A program made the position numbers and the translations under genes. From NCBI GenBank assembly GCA_023333565.1, contig JAJKFH010002646.1, forward strand, positions 186,001 to 250,000: a stretch of DNA of 64,000 nt. The letters are read 5' to 3'. The stretch's first letter is position 1. The number at the start of each line of letters is the position of its first letter. Of this stretch, positions 20,131 to 31,396 are shown in pieces. Source of the DNA: Puffinus mauretanicus (taxonomy: Eukaryota; Chordata; Aves; Procellariiformes; Procellariidae). The notes under the pieces were generated by a model that did no database searches, was not told the DNA's origin, and saw only the letters and a program-made list of their open reading frames with translations.

Positions 20131-23100
20131 TTGCGTTCTAATAAACCATACATTTTTCAAGAGTAGCTGAAATTCAACTTATATCACAGATGTTTATATT
20201 TACCTCTAGAACAAAGTTCAGGAAAAGTACTTAAATTAACAGAAACTTGGACATTATGATCCCACAGTAAAAATGATTCCCTACAAAAATAATTTAATTC
20301 TGAAGATCCAGACTGTGCATAGTGTGTGTTGTGCATCCATTTAACAGGTACTCAAGGTTCAGCAGGTCATCTTTTTCCTCTACAATAGGTCAGAACCAAA
20401 TAGCTCAGGTTTCCATCTGGATACTGAAAATATCAAAACATCCATTTTCACATTGTACAACAAAAACCTTCTTCTCCCTAAAACCAACAACAACCAAAAA
20501 CCCAAACAAACCAACATTTCATTATATAAAAAATATTGAGAATCAGAAAGTGAGCAATACAAAACTGCAACAAAGCACTGTCAGATCATGTTATCAGAAA
20601 TCATTTGCATATTTTTCTAGAATGTTCCTTCAGAGAGTAGTTTGGCACATTCAAGTATTACTCTTTATTGTAACAAAAAAATAATCTTAGAGTTCTTGAG
20701 AATGGAGTTTTGATTTTCCATGCAGATGTAAAGAATATTGCAATAAGGGAAAGTAAAAAAAAGATTCTGCAAGCATCTTTTTTTTTCATTAACTGGTGTT
20801 CAGATAGCATTTATTTCAGACACATATTGAATTTAAATAGATTCCAATGTGTATATTCAAATCCACTGTTACCTTTTTCAGGGAAACTCTCAGTAAAAGT
20901 TCTACATAGCAGTATTCCTAAAATTTGAGGTTTTAAGATTCCAACATTAGATTAGACCTTGCAAAGGTCTGGATGAATCCTGCCTAACTGTATGCACTGA
21001 ACTGAGTAATTTTGAAACAAATAAAGGACCATGAAGGAACTGAAGATGACTTTGTTCCTATCTCAAGCACCTTTGTTAGCTGATTGAAGCAGAGATAAGA
21101 TAAACTGTCACCAGATGTCTTGTAGTACCTGAAATTTCTCCTCTTTAAGTCTTAGTGTTATTACTTAAAAGTTCTGTGTTCCCCTCCTTTGATTTATCCC
21201 CCATTATATGCTGTCATTCTTAAATATATCTTTCCAATATCAGCTGCTCTATCATAGTTATACCAGTATATCTTCTCACATTTGTTCACACATATATTGC
21301 TTGAGTACTGTTTTTACAGTAAAGGAAAAGCAGTAGATCTGCTAAGTGCAGTAAGACATTTATTCAATTCTTAAAATAACACAGGATATTATAAGAATAC
21401 ATGCAGTGTTTTGTAATTTCCATAGTACTTCTGTTTTATGCCACAGGTTTGCACAAGTCATTATATACTTGAATAAAAGTTAGATGAAACAGAAATTGTC
21501 TGTTCTATGGCTATTTTTATTCTTATACTAAGAGGACAGTGACAAGGTTACTGAGCAGCACCTATACACTGGTGAGAGACAGTAAACAAAAAGTGACATC
21601 TTAAACTGTCATAACTTGGATTAATATATGGATGTAAAAAAGTGCGATACAGAATCCAAAATACTCAGGAAACATATGAAGGGTTTACTTTAATATAACT
21701 TCTTTTGGTTTGATTTTTTCCCAGTTTTCTATTTCATTGAACTGAATGGCACTGTTCTGAGGTTTTGTCTCATTAGTGTCACCATCAATATCCAGACCAA
21801 TATCTTCTTTCTCAAGAAGAATAATTCTCACTGTTGCCTTTTAAATTAATGCAGGACTTCCGGAATACACTTGAATGGAGTGTATGTCATCAGCAATAGA
21901 TGCCTTTGGACTTCTATCCTGGATCTTTAACTATGAGAATCAGACCAGTATTAAAAATGACATCGTCATTTATTCATGTTGCTCAATTAACTTTCTACCA
22001 TCAAACTTGTGACAACTAGAATATGTTTCAGCTTTGATGAAGATGATGATGAATCAGTATAAGGTCACAGGGATCCAATAAATGTGATAGGGCGAGTTTG
22101 TATTGATTTTCTTACATGTACTGGCTTGTGTTGCTCTACTTATTAATTTCCATACTTCGGTCTGTGTCAATGTCTTCTACATTTTTATTTCTCCCCATGT
22201 TCCTATTCTGCCCAGAAAAATTTTTTCTGAAATATCATCCTTATGTAACTCAGTAGCATTCTGGTTCCTGCTGTAATTATAGTTCCTGGCACTTGTCACT
22301 TCTCTTATTACTTAAACCCTGCTTGAATTTCTCTCTGAGGCCTACAATCAGAAAGTGTAACATTCGACAACAAATACCATAGCCTCATTTAACAGTAGAC
22401 AGTAATAGTAATTTTGCCAGTCAATAAATGTTCAGGTATTTTATGCATTCAGACTTAGGACGACTTTTTCTGAAACAAAAGATTGATCCTAGTCATCACT
22501 AAAAATCTTGTGAATCTTCATGCTAAAAATTTCCCTGTGAAGTGGTCAGACTTCTGCTCCAGATGTCTGTAAAGGAAAATATAAAATATCTTGGCCTTTT
22601 GATTATTTTTATCATTATTTAACTGTGTTTTTATGCACATGCATTACAGTACCTATTTGCCTGGAAATGTTCAGCTAGTAAACAATGTCCATTCTGTATT
22701 CTGTATGTACTAAACAATAAGAATAAAGATCATATGTAAGTGAAATAACTTGTTAGTTTGTTGCTGGTTTTGTTTGTTTGTTTATCTTTCTGTAGCAAAA
22801 TTTCTTGTGATTTTATTGTTATAAAATATAACTAGCAAATTCTTAGAATCCGTATTGATGAAGCCTCGTTGATATCCCAAGAAAATAGGTCTCACCTCAC
22901 TACACAATCTGCATGTATATGTATTTCTGGTGAGAACTCAGATTTTAGATTTATACACACAAATTAAGGTGTCTAGATATAAGTGCCTATATATTCCATA
23001 GGTATCTGGTCTTCTATTGCAGTCAGTGGGTCTCAATGGCATTGCCTACATGTAAGTATTCAGTGCCATTTTAGATGCCCTTCTTTATCAAAGGCATACA

Positions 23101-25417
23101 CATGGGACAGTGTGATACAGTGGAAGACCTGTGCCATCCCGGGGTCACAGCTGGAGGCTAGACAAGGTATTCTATGGCATCTTAAATGTCACTAGACCCA
23201 GAAGGGTGAACAGCTGAAAACAGCACAGGAGACCTAGTCAGCGCAATCAAGAAGTCAACTAGTCTGGAGATTTATTCAGTTGCATAGTCTCTAGAAGCTT
23301 GGTTCAGTTGCTCACACAGTGATGTTGAATGCCATTTGAACTATGCTAGACTGCCTGAGATATCATATAGGACAGTCAAATATGACATAGGGCCTGTGAG
23401 AGACTCATGCCCTTCTAAGGTTCTACCAAAGGCCAGGCAACATGCCTAAAGGATTTCAAATTATACTAGACACCTACACATGGGCAAATGAATCCATGTG
23501 TACTTGAGGATTACCTGAAATACTGTCTGGACTCCACCGAGTTTATTGACTAGATCTCTCCTGACTATGACAGTATGTTAGACTCCTATGCATCTGTAAA
23601 CTGCTACACAGAATTAAAAACTGCTTTATGTGTGTATCTGTCTTTCAGACATCATCCTAGTAACATTTTAATCTGCTTAGATTGTTTTAATAATCTGGAT
23701 AGATAATAAATTCTTAAAAATTTAGGAAAAAATAGGTAGTTGGCTGAAAGAGAGAAAGAAAGATCCTGTTATTTCATTACTGAAGAAAATGGTTTTTTGT
23801 GCTTTCAAATCTTATTTGACATCAGAGAATCCTCAAACTAAAACACAAATCTACAGGAAAGTGAGCTTTACTGGTTCTGCTGCTCATGGTCCTACTTACT
23901 TTCCACATAGTTCTGGAAGCACTATACTGCACCTAGTTTTGTGTTACTGCTGTGTCTGCTTTGCTATCACTTCTTTAATTCCAGATTCCCTATCACACAG
24001 CATAATGAATGGTCTCTCCAAGGCTTGCTGCCTTATTTGCAAAATGTTTGCAACCGTTGAAACTTCTTTGGATTTCTATGGTTTCCACGATAACAGTCTC
24101 ACTTCAAATAAGTAAAATGAGAGCAATTGTTATTGTTCAGTATGAAGAATAACAACTGATTTTTCTGTTGCAGAGAACAGAGTGATGGATTAATACGCCT
24201 TCTTGGGTCTCTCAAAGAGTTCGTTCAACATGATTTTTGCACAACCTCTAAAAATCAAGCTGTGTGTATTATTAAATCCCAGAGCTAAAATATTTTGCAC
24301 AATTTTCCTGTATGAAAAACACTCAAGTGTTCTTTTATCCACTGTGTCTAATACTTTTCAGAGTACAAACCCTCCACTAACTAGCTTTTCATTTCACAGA
24401 GAATTAATATGGAGATATTAAAAAACCTAATCAACCCACTAAAACACTAAGGATTTTGAATAATGTCTGGCATTAACGCACACTGTAAGATGAGTCTAAA
24501 TATTCTAAAACATGTTATTATCTGTGAGCATTTGTTTTCATAGGTTTGGTTACAATAGTTATTAGAGTGATTCTATTAGGGCTGCTATAAAAGGTCAGTT
24601 TCCTATTTCCACCATGATGCCAGTTTTTCGTAAGCTTATGATGTGGCTTTTTTCCCCTGATTTCACACATAGTGTCAGCTCCTTTCAAAACTAGGTGATA
24701 ATCAGTGAAATAATTCCATAGGCAAAGAATATTAAAAAAAAAAAAATCTATTGGTTTAAAATGTCTATAAAGAAAAGAGGAAACATTATTATATTGAAAA
24801 GATTATTTTCAGATTTCAATCATTTCTTCTGAACCTCTGATTTTTATAGGTGTGAAGAATTAAGATGGTTGTTATTTAGTGTTGAAAAATAGCTCCTGTG
24901 CATACCAAGCAAATAGCTTTATTATGCTTTACCTTCTGCTTTAATAGCTATAATAAATCAGAATGGAACTGAAATAATTCCATTGACATTTGATTATCCT
25001 AAAATCACCTACTTATTCTAAATCTCAATGGAAAAAGTATGTTTTCATTTTAAATTGTCATTATACCACAAGATGTACAAGAAATAATTGCACTAACTAG
25101 CCAATTATTCTGACAATAAAGGAACACCATATTGACTTTTTGGTTGAAGAGGGGTCATTACGTTAACAGTAAGAGAAAGTAGGTTTTGAATTTACACGTG
25201 AGCATTATCACTTCAAAAGCTTTATTTTGAGACAGTCTTTTTACTACTTTGTGTGTTTCATACTTTGGTATCATTACAACATACAAAACTGAATAATAAA
25301 AGTTACTGTGTAAAGTAAGGTTGGGCATGATTTAGAGTGAAACAAAGAAAAACACTCAGCATAAAACTCTTCACTTTCTATGTATATGATGCTTCCTTGC
25401 CCCAAACATACCTGTGC
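20131..25417. other. AT-rich single-copy DNA, no gene seen
   Basis: No exon or mobile element recognised with confidence. 22960-23100 has phrases like those of old sauropsid palindromic repeats, too degraded to call. The frames at 20322-20684 and 23789-24115 have no recognisable domain. Confidence 0.4.
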
Positions 25418-25838
25418 TCATGGTGACTGACTACTAGATAAAAAAACAATACTGAGGTAGTTTAACATATTACTCAAGGCAGGTGTTGGGAGGGTGGGGC
25501 TGTCATTTTTTTCAGTGTTTTCCCAACCAGTCTTTTCTGTCAATTGAAAATAAAAAAAAAAAACATATGCCTTTTTTGGGGATAGGCCATATACTATTCT
25601 CAGCTCATTATAGTGCTCATCTTCCTTATCTTTTGCAGCAGAGATGTCAAACTGTGCAGATATTTTTTCCTCAGCAAATGCTTTTGGCTGTCTGGCAGAA
25701 TTCTTAGGCATCTGGGCTGGCAGCTTTGGTGTTGTCATTTGGACTGTCATGTAGATATCTTGTTGATTAGTTCTTCTTGCTGTTGTATTCACCTTATTGT
25801 CATTGTCATTTGTCTTGTTGATGTCATTTTTCTTTTAC
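25418..25838 (-). other. Coding-like open stretch, identity unknown
   Basis: A minus-strand frame of 124 codons (25792 to 25418, with a GTG rather than ATG at its nominal start) stays open further upstream to about 25838. Its first two-thirds are rich in Gln, Lys, Asn, Thr and Glu, unlike the Phe/Leu/Ile bias of chance AT-rich frames here. It includes tyrosine contexts such as QDIYMTVQ and DEHYNELR. The last third (YVFFFYF onwards) looks noncoding. The old CR1 tail at 25848 lies directly upstream and would have severed any 5' continuation. I do not recognise the protein. It may be a gene fragment, a retropseudogene or chance. Confidence 0.2.
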
Positions 25839-25847
25839 TACAACTCA

Positions 25848-26150
25848 GAATCATAGAATAGAATCATAAAATGAGGTTGGAAAGGACCTTTAAGATCATC
25901 GAGTCCAACCGTTAACCTAGCACTGCCAAGTCCACCACTAAACCATGTCCCTAAGCACCACATCTACACATCCTTTAAATACCTCCAGGTATGTTGACTC
26001 AACCACTTCCCTGGGCAGCGTGTTCCAATGTTGACAACCCTCCAGTGAAGCAATTTCTCCTAATATCCAATCTAAACCTCCCCTGGCACAACTTGAGACC
26101 ATTTCTTCTTGTCCTATCACTTGTTACTTGAGAGAAGAGACTGACACCCA
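25848..26150 (-). mobile_element. CR1 LINE 3' end, 5'-truncated
   Basis: The plus strand starts with the complement of the octamer tail, then GAGGTTGGAAAGGACCTTTA, the ACCATGTCCCTAAGCACCAC block and CTTCCCTGGGCAGC. It ends near GACTGACACCCA. It corresponds to the untranslated tail plus the last codons of ORF2, and is more diverged than the 29.7 kb copy. Confidence 0.9.
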
Positions 26151-28194
26151 TGATCTTGTATTCTTCCATTTTTTGATGGAAGCTTCCTTGTAACTACCCC
26201 TTCATAAGATCTGTGTGTGAGATAATTTTTATCTGAGCTTTTTAATAGCTTAATACCAGCAAAACACCTGTAAAAGGATCAGTTGCTCACCTATTTTTCT
26301 GAGAGAGTCAGGAATGCGGTCTTCCATTGTACAGTGAAATGCCTATGTAGTCATGTAATGTGCAAGAAAATTCCGTTTTGCTATGAGTAGAAGCCCAAAT
26401 TTTAGTAGATGTAATGTATTAAAATTCACGTTTGGGACTGGATGAATAATTTGATGTGCTTCTGAACTCCTCTGAATTTAAAAAAAAAATATTTGGAAGG
26501 ATCATTTGCAAGGAAGGACTTAGATAATACTGCAAGATGTAAATAATATAAGTTTACTAATATGGTTGCATCAGTTAAGTGAAACTGTACATATCTATGT
26601 TGTACAGACATGACAGAAAGGAGAACCCTAAAGGAAATATGGAAAACTGTAGCTGTATTCTTACCATCACTTAGGTGGTTCAGTCATCTTTATAATCTTC
26701 TTTAGATTTTATTCTTAAATATGTAAATTCTGTTGCTTTTTGCTTTAATAAATATATTTGATTGCTATTTACATTAGATTGTTGTTGCATTAGATTGTTA
26801 TTTACAGTTAAACTTGGTAATAGGAGGTAAATCAATGTGTGAATCCAGGAGCAGAATAACAAAAAAATTCTAAATAGATGACTCACAATCCTTTCCACAT
26901 CTTCTTTCTTAAACACAAGTAATGTGTTAAATGTTCAAGTAATAGCATGTTCTGATGTCAGAATCTGATTCAGAGAACAGAAAACCATGTTAGAAGGATG
27001 AAGATAATTAAATCTGCTACACAAAGTATTGAAATAATGACAGAGAAGTAAAACGGACTCTTGTTCTTCTGCTAGAGTCTGTCCTTCCTGTTTTCTCTGC
27101 TATACATAAATAAAATTTTGCTGAGAATGGCAAACCAGTTAAAGCCAGTGAAAATCCTGTGGTAAATTCTGATGTTTTGATATAAATCAGTATTTGGCTG
27201 AAGGGAAATATCTGAGGCTGTATCTGACAAGAAAGACAAATCATGTTAAGGTCTTCCTAGGAGAATCACTGAAGCATATTAGAGAGGCTTTTAGCCAGCT
27301 GGTCCACAGGATTAGAGCAAAAGAAGAATAACATTAAAAAAAAAAAAAAAAGAAAAATGTATGGTCTCTTTGAGACAAAGGATAGCAAATCTAAAAGGCT
27401 ATGAGGGAATTAATATAAAGGATAAGGAGACTGTGACTATAGGTCACATATGGCTTACTTGGGAAAAACCCATCAAAACAGTACTGTCTGACTGTGATGT
27501 CCTAATGTAAGTTTAAAAATGTGTATTCCTGTTACAAAATGGAAGGATTGCTTGGTGCAAAAGAGAGATTGTAAAAAGGATCTAGAAATCTAACAAGACA
27601 AAAAAAGACAGGGAACAGAGGGCAGTCTAAAAGACCACACTCAGCATGAGCTCCAAAACTAATGCTATGAAGAAAAGATTAATTTAACTCTTTTATGCGT
27701 TGATGGGAAAGCAGCTTTTAGAAAGTGGGTCTTTTTGCCCATGTACAGCACTTCTGAGTTGAAATGAAAACCTTTTTAAGATCAGTAGCAAAAATATTGA
27801 AAAACCTTGTGCTGTCACTAAGCAAGACCGTGAATAAAAAAAGTTACAGGTACACTTCAAGGGGTGGAGGAAAATCCTTAAGGTTGAGAGAATTAAAAGA
27901 GCCTGATCAGTTTTGTTTAATGAGCATAAGATTTAGAATCATCATGATAGCATAAAAAAAAAATCTAAAAACATACAGCAGTCAAAATCTACATAAAATA
28001 TTTCAATACTGTTTCTTACAGTATGAAATGTAATTGTATTTGGTTTTGGTTTACATTTCAGATTCTTTCATGAAATTATTCTCCTGAATTTTTCAAAATG
28101 ACAAAAGCTTTTGTGAGATAAGTAAACAATTTACCTGCCAGGTCTAACTACAGTGCATAAGTACTTTCATGGGTAGAAAGCACTAAAGCTTTTA
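26151..28194. other. AT-rich single-copy DNA, no gene seen
   Basis: Nothing recognisable beyond an A run at about 27334-27351. Confidence 0.45.
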
Positions 28195-28375
28195 TTAATG
28201 AAACAGAGAAAATTGTAACAAGAATCAAGGGCTGGAAACTGAAGCCAGACAAATTCAAATACACGAGAAGACATAGATTTTTAACAGTGAGGATAATTAA
28301 CTGCTGAAATAAACAACCAGCAGAAGCAGGAGATTTTCCATCACTGAACATTTTTTAAAATTATAACTGAAGGCC
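28195..28375 (+). repeat. Ancient amniote CR1-like 3' fragment
   Basis: Contains CTGAAGCCAGACAAATTCAA, a TTTTTAACAGTGAGGATAAT run and a TTTTCCATCACTGAACATTT run in the order seen near the 3' end of old CR1 families common in turtles and crocodilians. Homology may resume around 28485-28555 after an interruption. No frame survives. Confidence 0.6.
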
Positions 28376-29734
28376 CAATTCAGACTGCTTCCTTTGATTT
28401 CCAAGCCTGTAAAGACACCTGCCTTGTGTACCATTTCAGAAGACCCAACTGATTGTCTTTTCTGTAAAGAACATAAGGACAGAAATACTACAGCTCTAGA
28501 TATGATTTGATGGATTTGGCACAAGCCTTCATGTGTTAGCCTCATGAACCGGTGTGATATTTAACATGAATATGTAGTATGCTGCACGACTTACTCGAAT
28601 AACACAGTACTGATGTGAAGGCTCTTTCCCAATGCTGAGAGGAGTTACTTGGACGCAATCAGCAGAAAGCACAGAGGTGCTTGTGAACATGTTGCCAAAC
28701 TCCAATATTTTCCATCCGCTTCAGATTCAGAAGACCAAAATATGTCCTGAACATAGTCACCTAAATGATCATTATTCAGTTGTGGAGACTACTGCTGTAC
28801 ACGTGAACTCAATACTGTAACAAGGGCAGTATGTCAGAAACTTGTGCTGAGCATGTGCTCTGCTTGTTGTTTTTGTTGGGTTTTTTTAAGTACAAAAGCC
28901 TTATATGGTATGCATAAATAGCTCTGGAAACAGAGATCAGAACTAGAGGTACCTCTAAGAGTGTTTTTAGCATGAAAACATAGTGCTTTCTCTTTGCCTC
29001 CTGCCTAATACTTTTCCCTCCTGCCTAAATTAATTGGTAGGCCACCTACTGAACAACCTTTAAGTTTCATGAAACTAATTTTAAACTGTCTTTTTGTCTT
29101 TTTTCTTTTCTTTTTTTTTTTTTTTGTCTCTGTTTTGATATGATTTTCTGTTGAGGTTGTTGAGGCCAATGCCTTTTGTTTTGCTTTAAAATTCTAAATT
29201 TAGAATTTAAAATTTATATTTAGAATTTGCTTTAGAATCACTGTAGCATCACACCTTGATGTAGCTGAGGCCAAGTCAGCCTTCTGCATCCTTTCAACTA
29301 CCTGAGCACTCCAAATTTTTGTCAGCTAAATCCACTGATTTGAGTATGTATCAAAATGCCCATGCAGCATCTTTGAGTTGCTACTGTGAGCTAAAGGTTA
29401 GAAAGCAGAGATATTTAAAGAAAGTATAGGAAGCCCCAGTGAAGAACACATGGTTAAATATTGCTTTTCTTTTTTGCTAAATTATTGCTGTTTTAAAAAA
29501 AAAAAACTGTATTGAAAAGCACAGGTGTTTGGATCATTGGAGTGAGCCCCTTCAGCACCCAAAAGTTCAAAAAACTATTTCAAACCTCTGAAGTGAAAAC
29601 TAACTACCTTCAACAGAAAGGATGGTTCAGAGGCCCAGGCCTGACCTGTACTGCACATTCCTTCAATTTCTCAAACATAACTTTTTTTTGTTGTTACTAA
29701 TGAATCTGATTACTGTAAGATGATAGCACTCAAA
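28376..29734. other. No gene seen; A/T-rich palindrome
   Basis: AT-rich DNA with a T-rich run at about 29110-29126 and a perfect 20-bp palindrome at 29189-29208 centred on CTAAATTTAG. Confidence 0.45.
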
Positions 29735-31396
29735 GAATCATGGAATCATAGAAGCATAGAAACATTAAGGTTGGAAAAGACCTCTAAGATCATCGAGTCC
29801 AACCGTCAACCCAACACCACCATACCCACTAAACCATGTCCCTAAGCACCTCATCTACATGTCTTTTAAATACTTCCAGGGATGGTGACTCTACCACTTC
29901 CCTGGGCAGCCTGTTCCAAGGCCTGACCACTCTTACAGTAAAGAAATTTTTCCTAATGTCCAGTCTAAACATCCCCTGGCGCAACCTGAGGCCATTTCCT
30001 CTCATCCTATCACTAGTTACTTGGCAGAAGAGACCAACACCCACCTCACTACAACCTCTTTTCAGGTAGTTGTAGACCGCGATGAGGTCTCCCCTCAACC
30101 TCCTCTTCTCCAGACTAAACAACCCCGGTTCCCTCAACCGCTCCTCAGAAGACTTGTGCTCTAGACCCTTCACCAGCTTCGCTGCCCTTCTCTGGACATG
30201 CTCCAACACCTCCATGTCTTTCTTGTAGTGAGGGGCCCAAAACTGAACACAGTATTTGAGGTGCAGCCTCACCAGTGCCCAGTACAGGGGCACAATCACC
30301 TCCCTGCTCCTGCTGGCCACACTATTTCTGATACAGGCCAGGATGCCGTTGACTTTCTTGGCCATCTGGGCACACTGCCTGCTCATGTTCAGCCGGCTGT
30401 CAATCAGCACCCCCAGGTCCTTTTCCTCTGGGCAGTTTTCTAACCACTCTTCCCCAAGCCTGTAGTGTTGCCTGGGGTTGTTGTGGCTCAAGTGCAGGAC
30501 CCAGCACTTGGCCTTGTTGAATCTCTCTACCTTTGGCCTCAGCCCATCGATCCAGCCTGTCCAGGTCCCTCTGCAGAGCCTTCCTACCCTCCAGCAGGTC
30601 AACACTCCTGCCCAGCTTAGTGTCATCTGCAAACTTACTGAGGGAGCACTCGATCCCCTCATTCAGATCATTGATAAAGATATTGAACAGGACCGGCCCC
30701 AATACTGAGCCCTGGGGAACACCGCTTGTGACCGGCCACCAACTGGATTTAACTCCGTTCACAACTCTCTGGGCTCGGCCGTCCAGCCAGTTTTTTACCC
30801 AGCGAAGAGTGTATCTGTCTAAGCCGTGAGCTGCCAGCTTCTCTAGGAGAATGCCGTGGGAGACAGTGTCAAAGGCTTTCCTGAAGTCCAGGTAGGCCAC
30901 ATCCACAGCCTTTCCCTCATCCACTAGGCGGGTCACCTGGTCATAGAAGGAGATCAGGTTGGTCAAGCAGGACCTGCCTTCCATGAACCCGTGCTGGCTG
31001 GGCCTGATCCCCTGGTTGTCCCGCACACGCCTTGTGAGCGCCCTCAAGACGAACCGCTCCATAATCTTCCCCGGCACCGAGGTCAGCCTGACCAGCCTGT
31101 AGTTCCCCGGATCCTCCTTCCGGCCCTTCTTGTAGATGGGCGTCACATTGGCAAGCCTCCAGTCGTCCGGGACCTCCCCAGTTAACCAGGACTGTGGATA
31201 AATGAAGGAGAGTGGCTTGGCAAGCTCCTCCGCCAGCTCCCTCAGCAGCCTTGTGTGGATCCCATCAGGCCCCATAGACTTGTGAGCATCCACGTGGCGT
31301 AGCAGGTCGTTAACTGCTTCCTGTTGCATTATGGGGGGTTTATCCTGCTCTCCGTCCCTGTCTTCCAGCTCAGGGGGCTGATTACCCTGAGGATAA
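29735..31396 (-). mobile_element. CR1 LINE, 5'-truncated, 3' half of ORF2 and tail
   Basis: About 1.66 kb of a relatively young CR1 on the minus strand. The octamer tail lies at 29735-29763 and the untranslated 3' block at 29764-29830; ORF2 sequence reaches about 31396, where homology to the 47.7 kb copy stops. It belongs to the same subfamily as the copies at 47.7 and 51.8 kb. Lacking the endonuclease and 5' end, it cannot move by itself. Confidence 0.95.
29829..31396 (-). pseudogene. CR1 ORF2 fragment: reverse transcriptase and C-terminal domain
   Basis: Two overlapping minus-strand frames together cover the last ~520 residues of ORF2. The upstream frame (31396 to about 30530) carries reverse-transcriptase motifs: [35 protein letters not shown], then [18 protein letters not shown] and the catalytic [10 protein letters not shown] (FADD codons at 30622-30633). 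The downstream frame (about 30540 to 29829) gives [33 protein letters not shown] and the ending [16 protein letters not shown] single frameshift near 30525-30545 separates them. Catalytic aspartates are present in the translated sequence. Long antisense frames on the plus strand here are shadows. Confidence 0.93.

Noticed and set aside
22960..23100. Phrases like old sauropsid palindromic repeats
   Set aside because: Too degraded; arms could not be paired convincingly. Similar weak traces near 33320-33430 and 36200-36240 were dropped for the same reason.
29836..31185. Long plus-strand frames opposite the CR1
   Set aside because: Antisense shadows of ORF2; the motifs read only on the minus strand.
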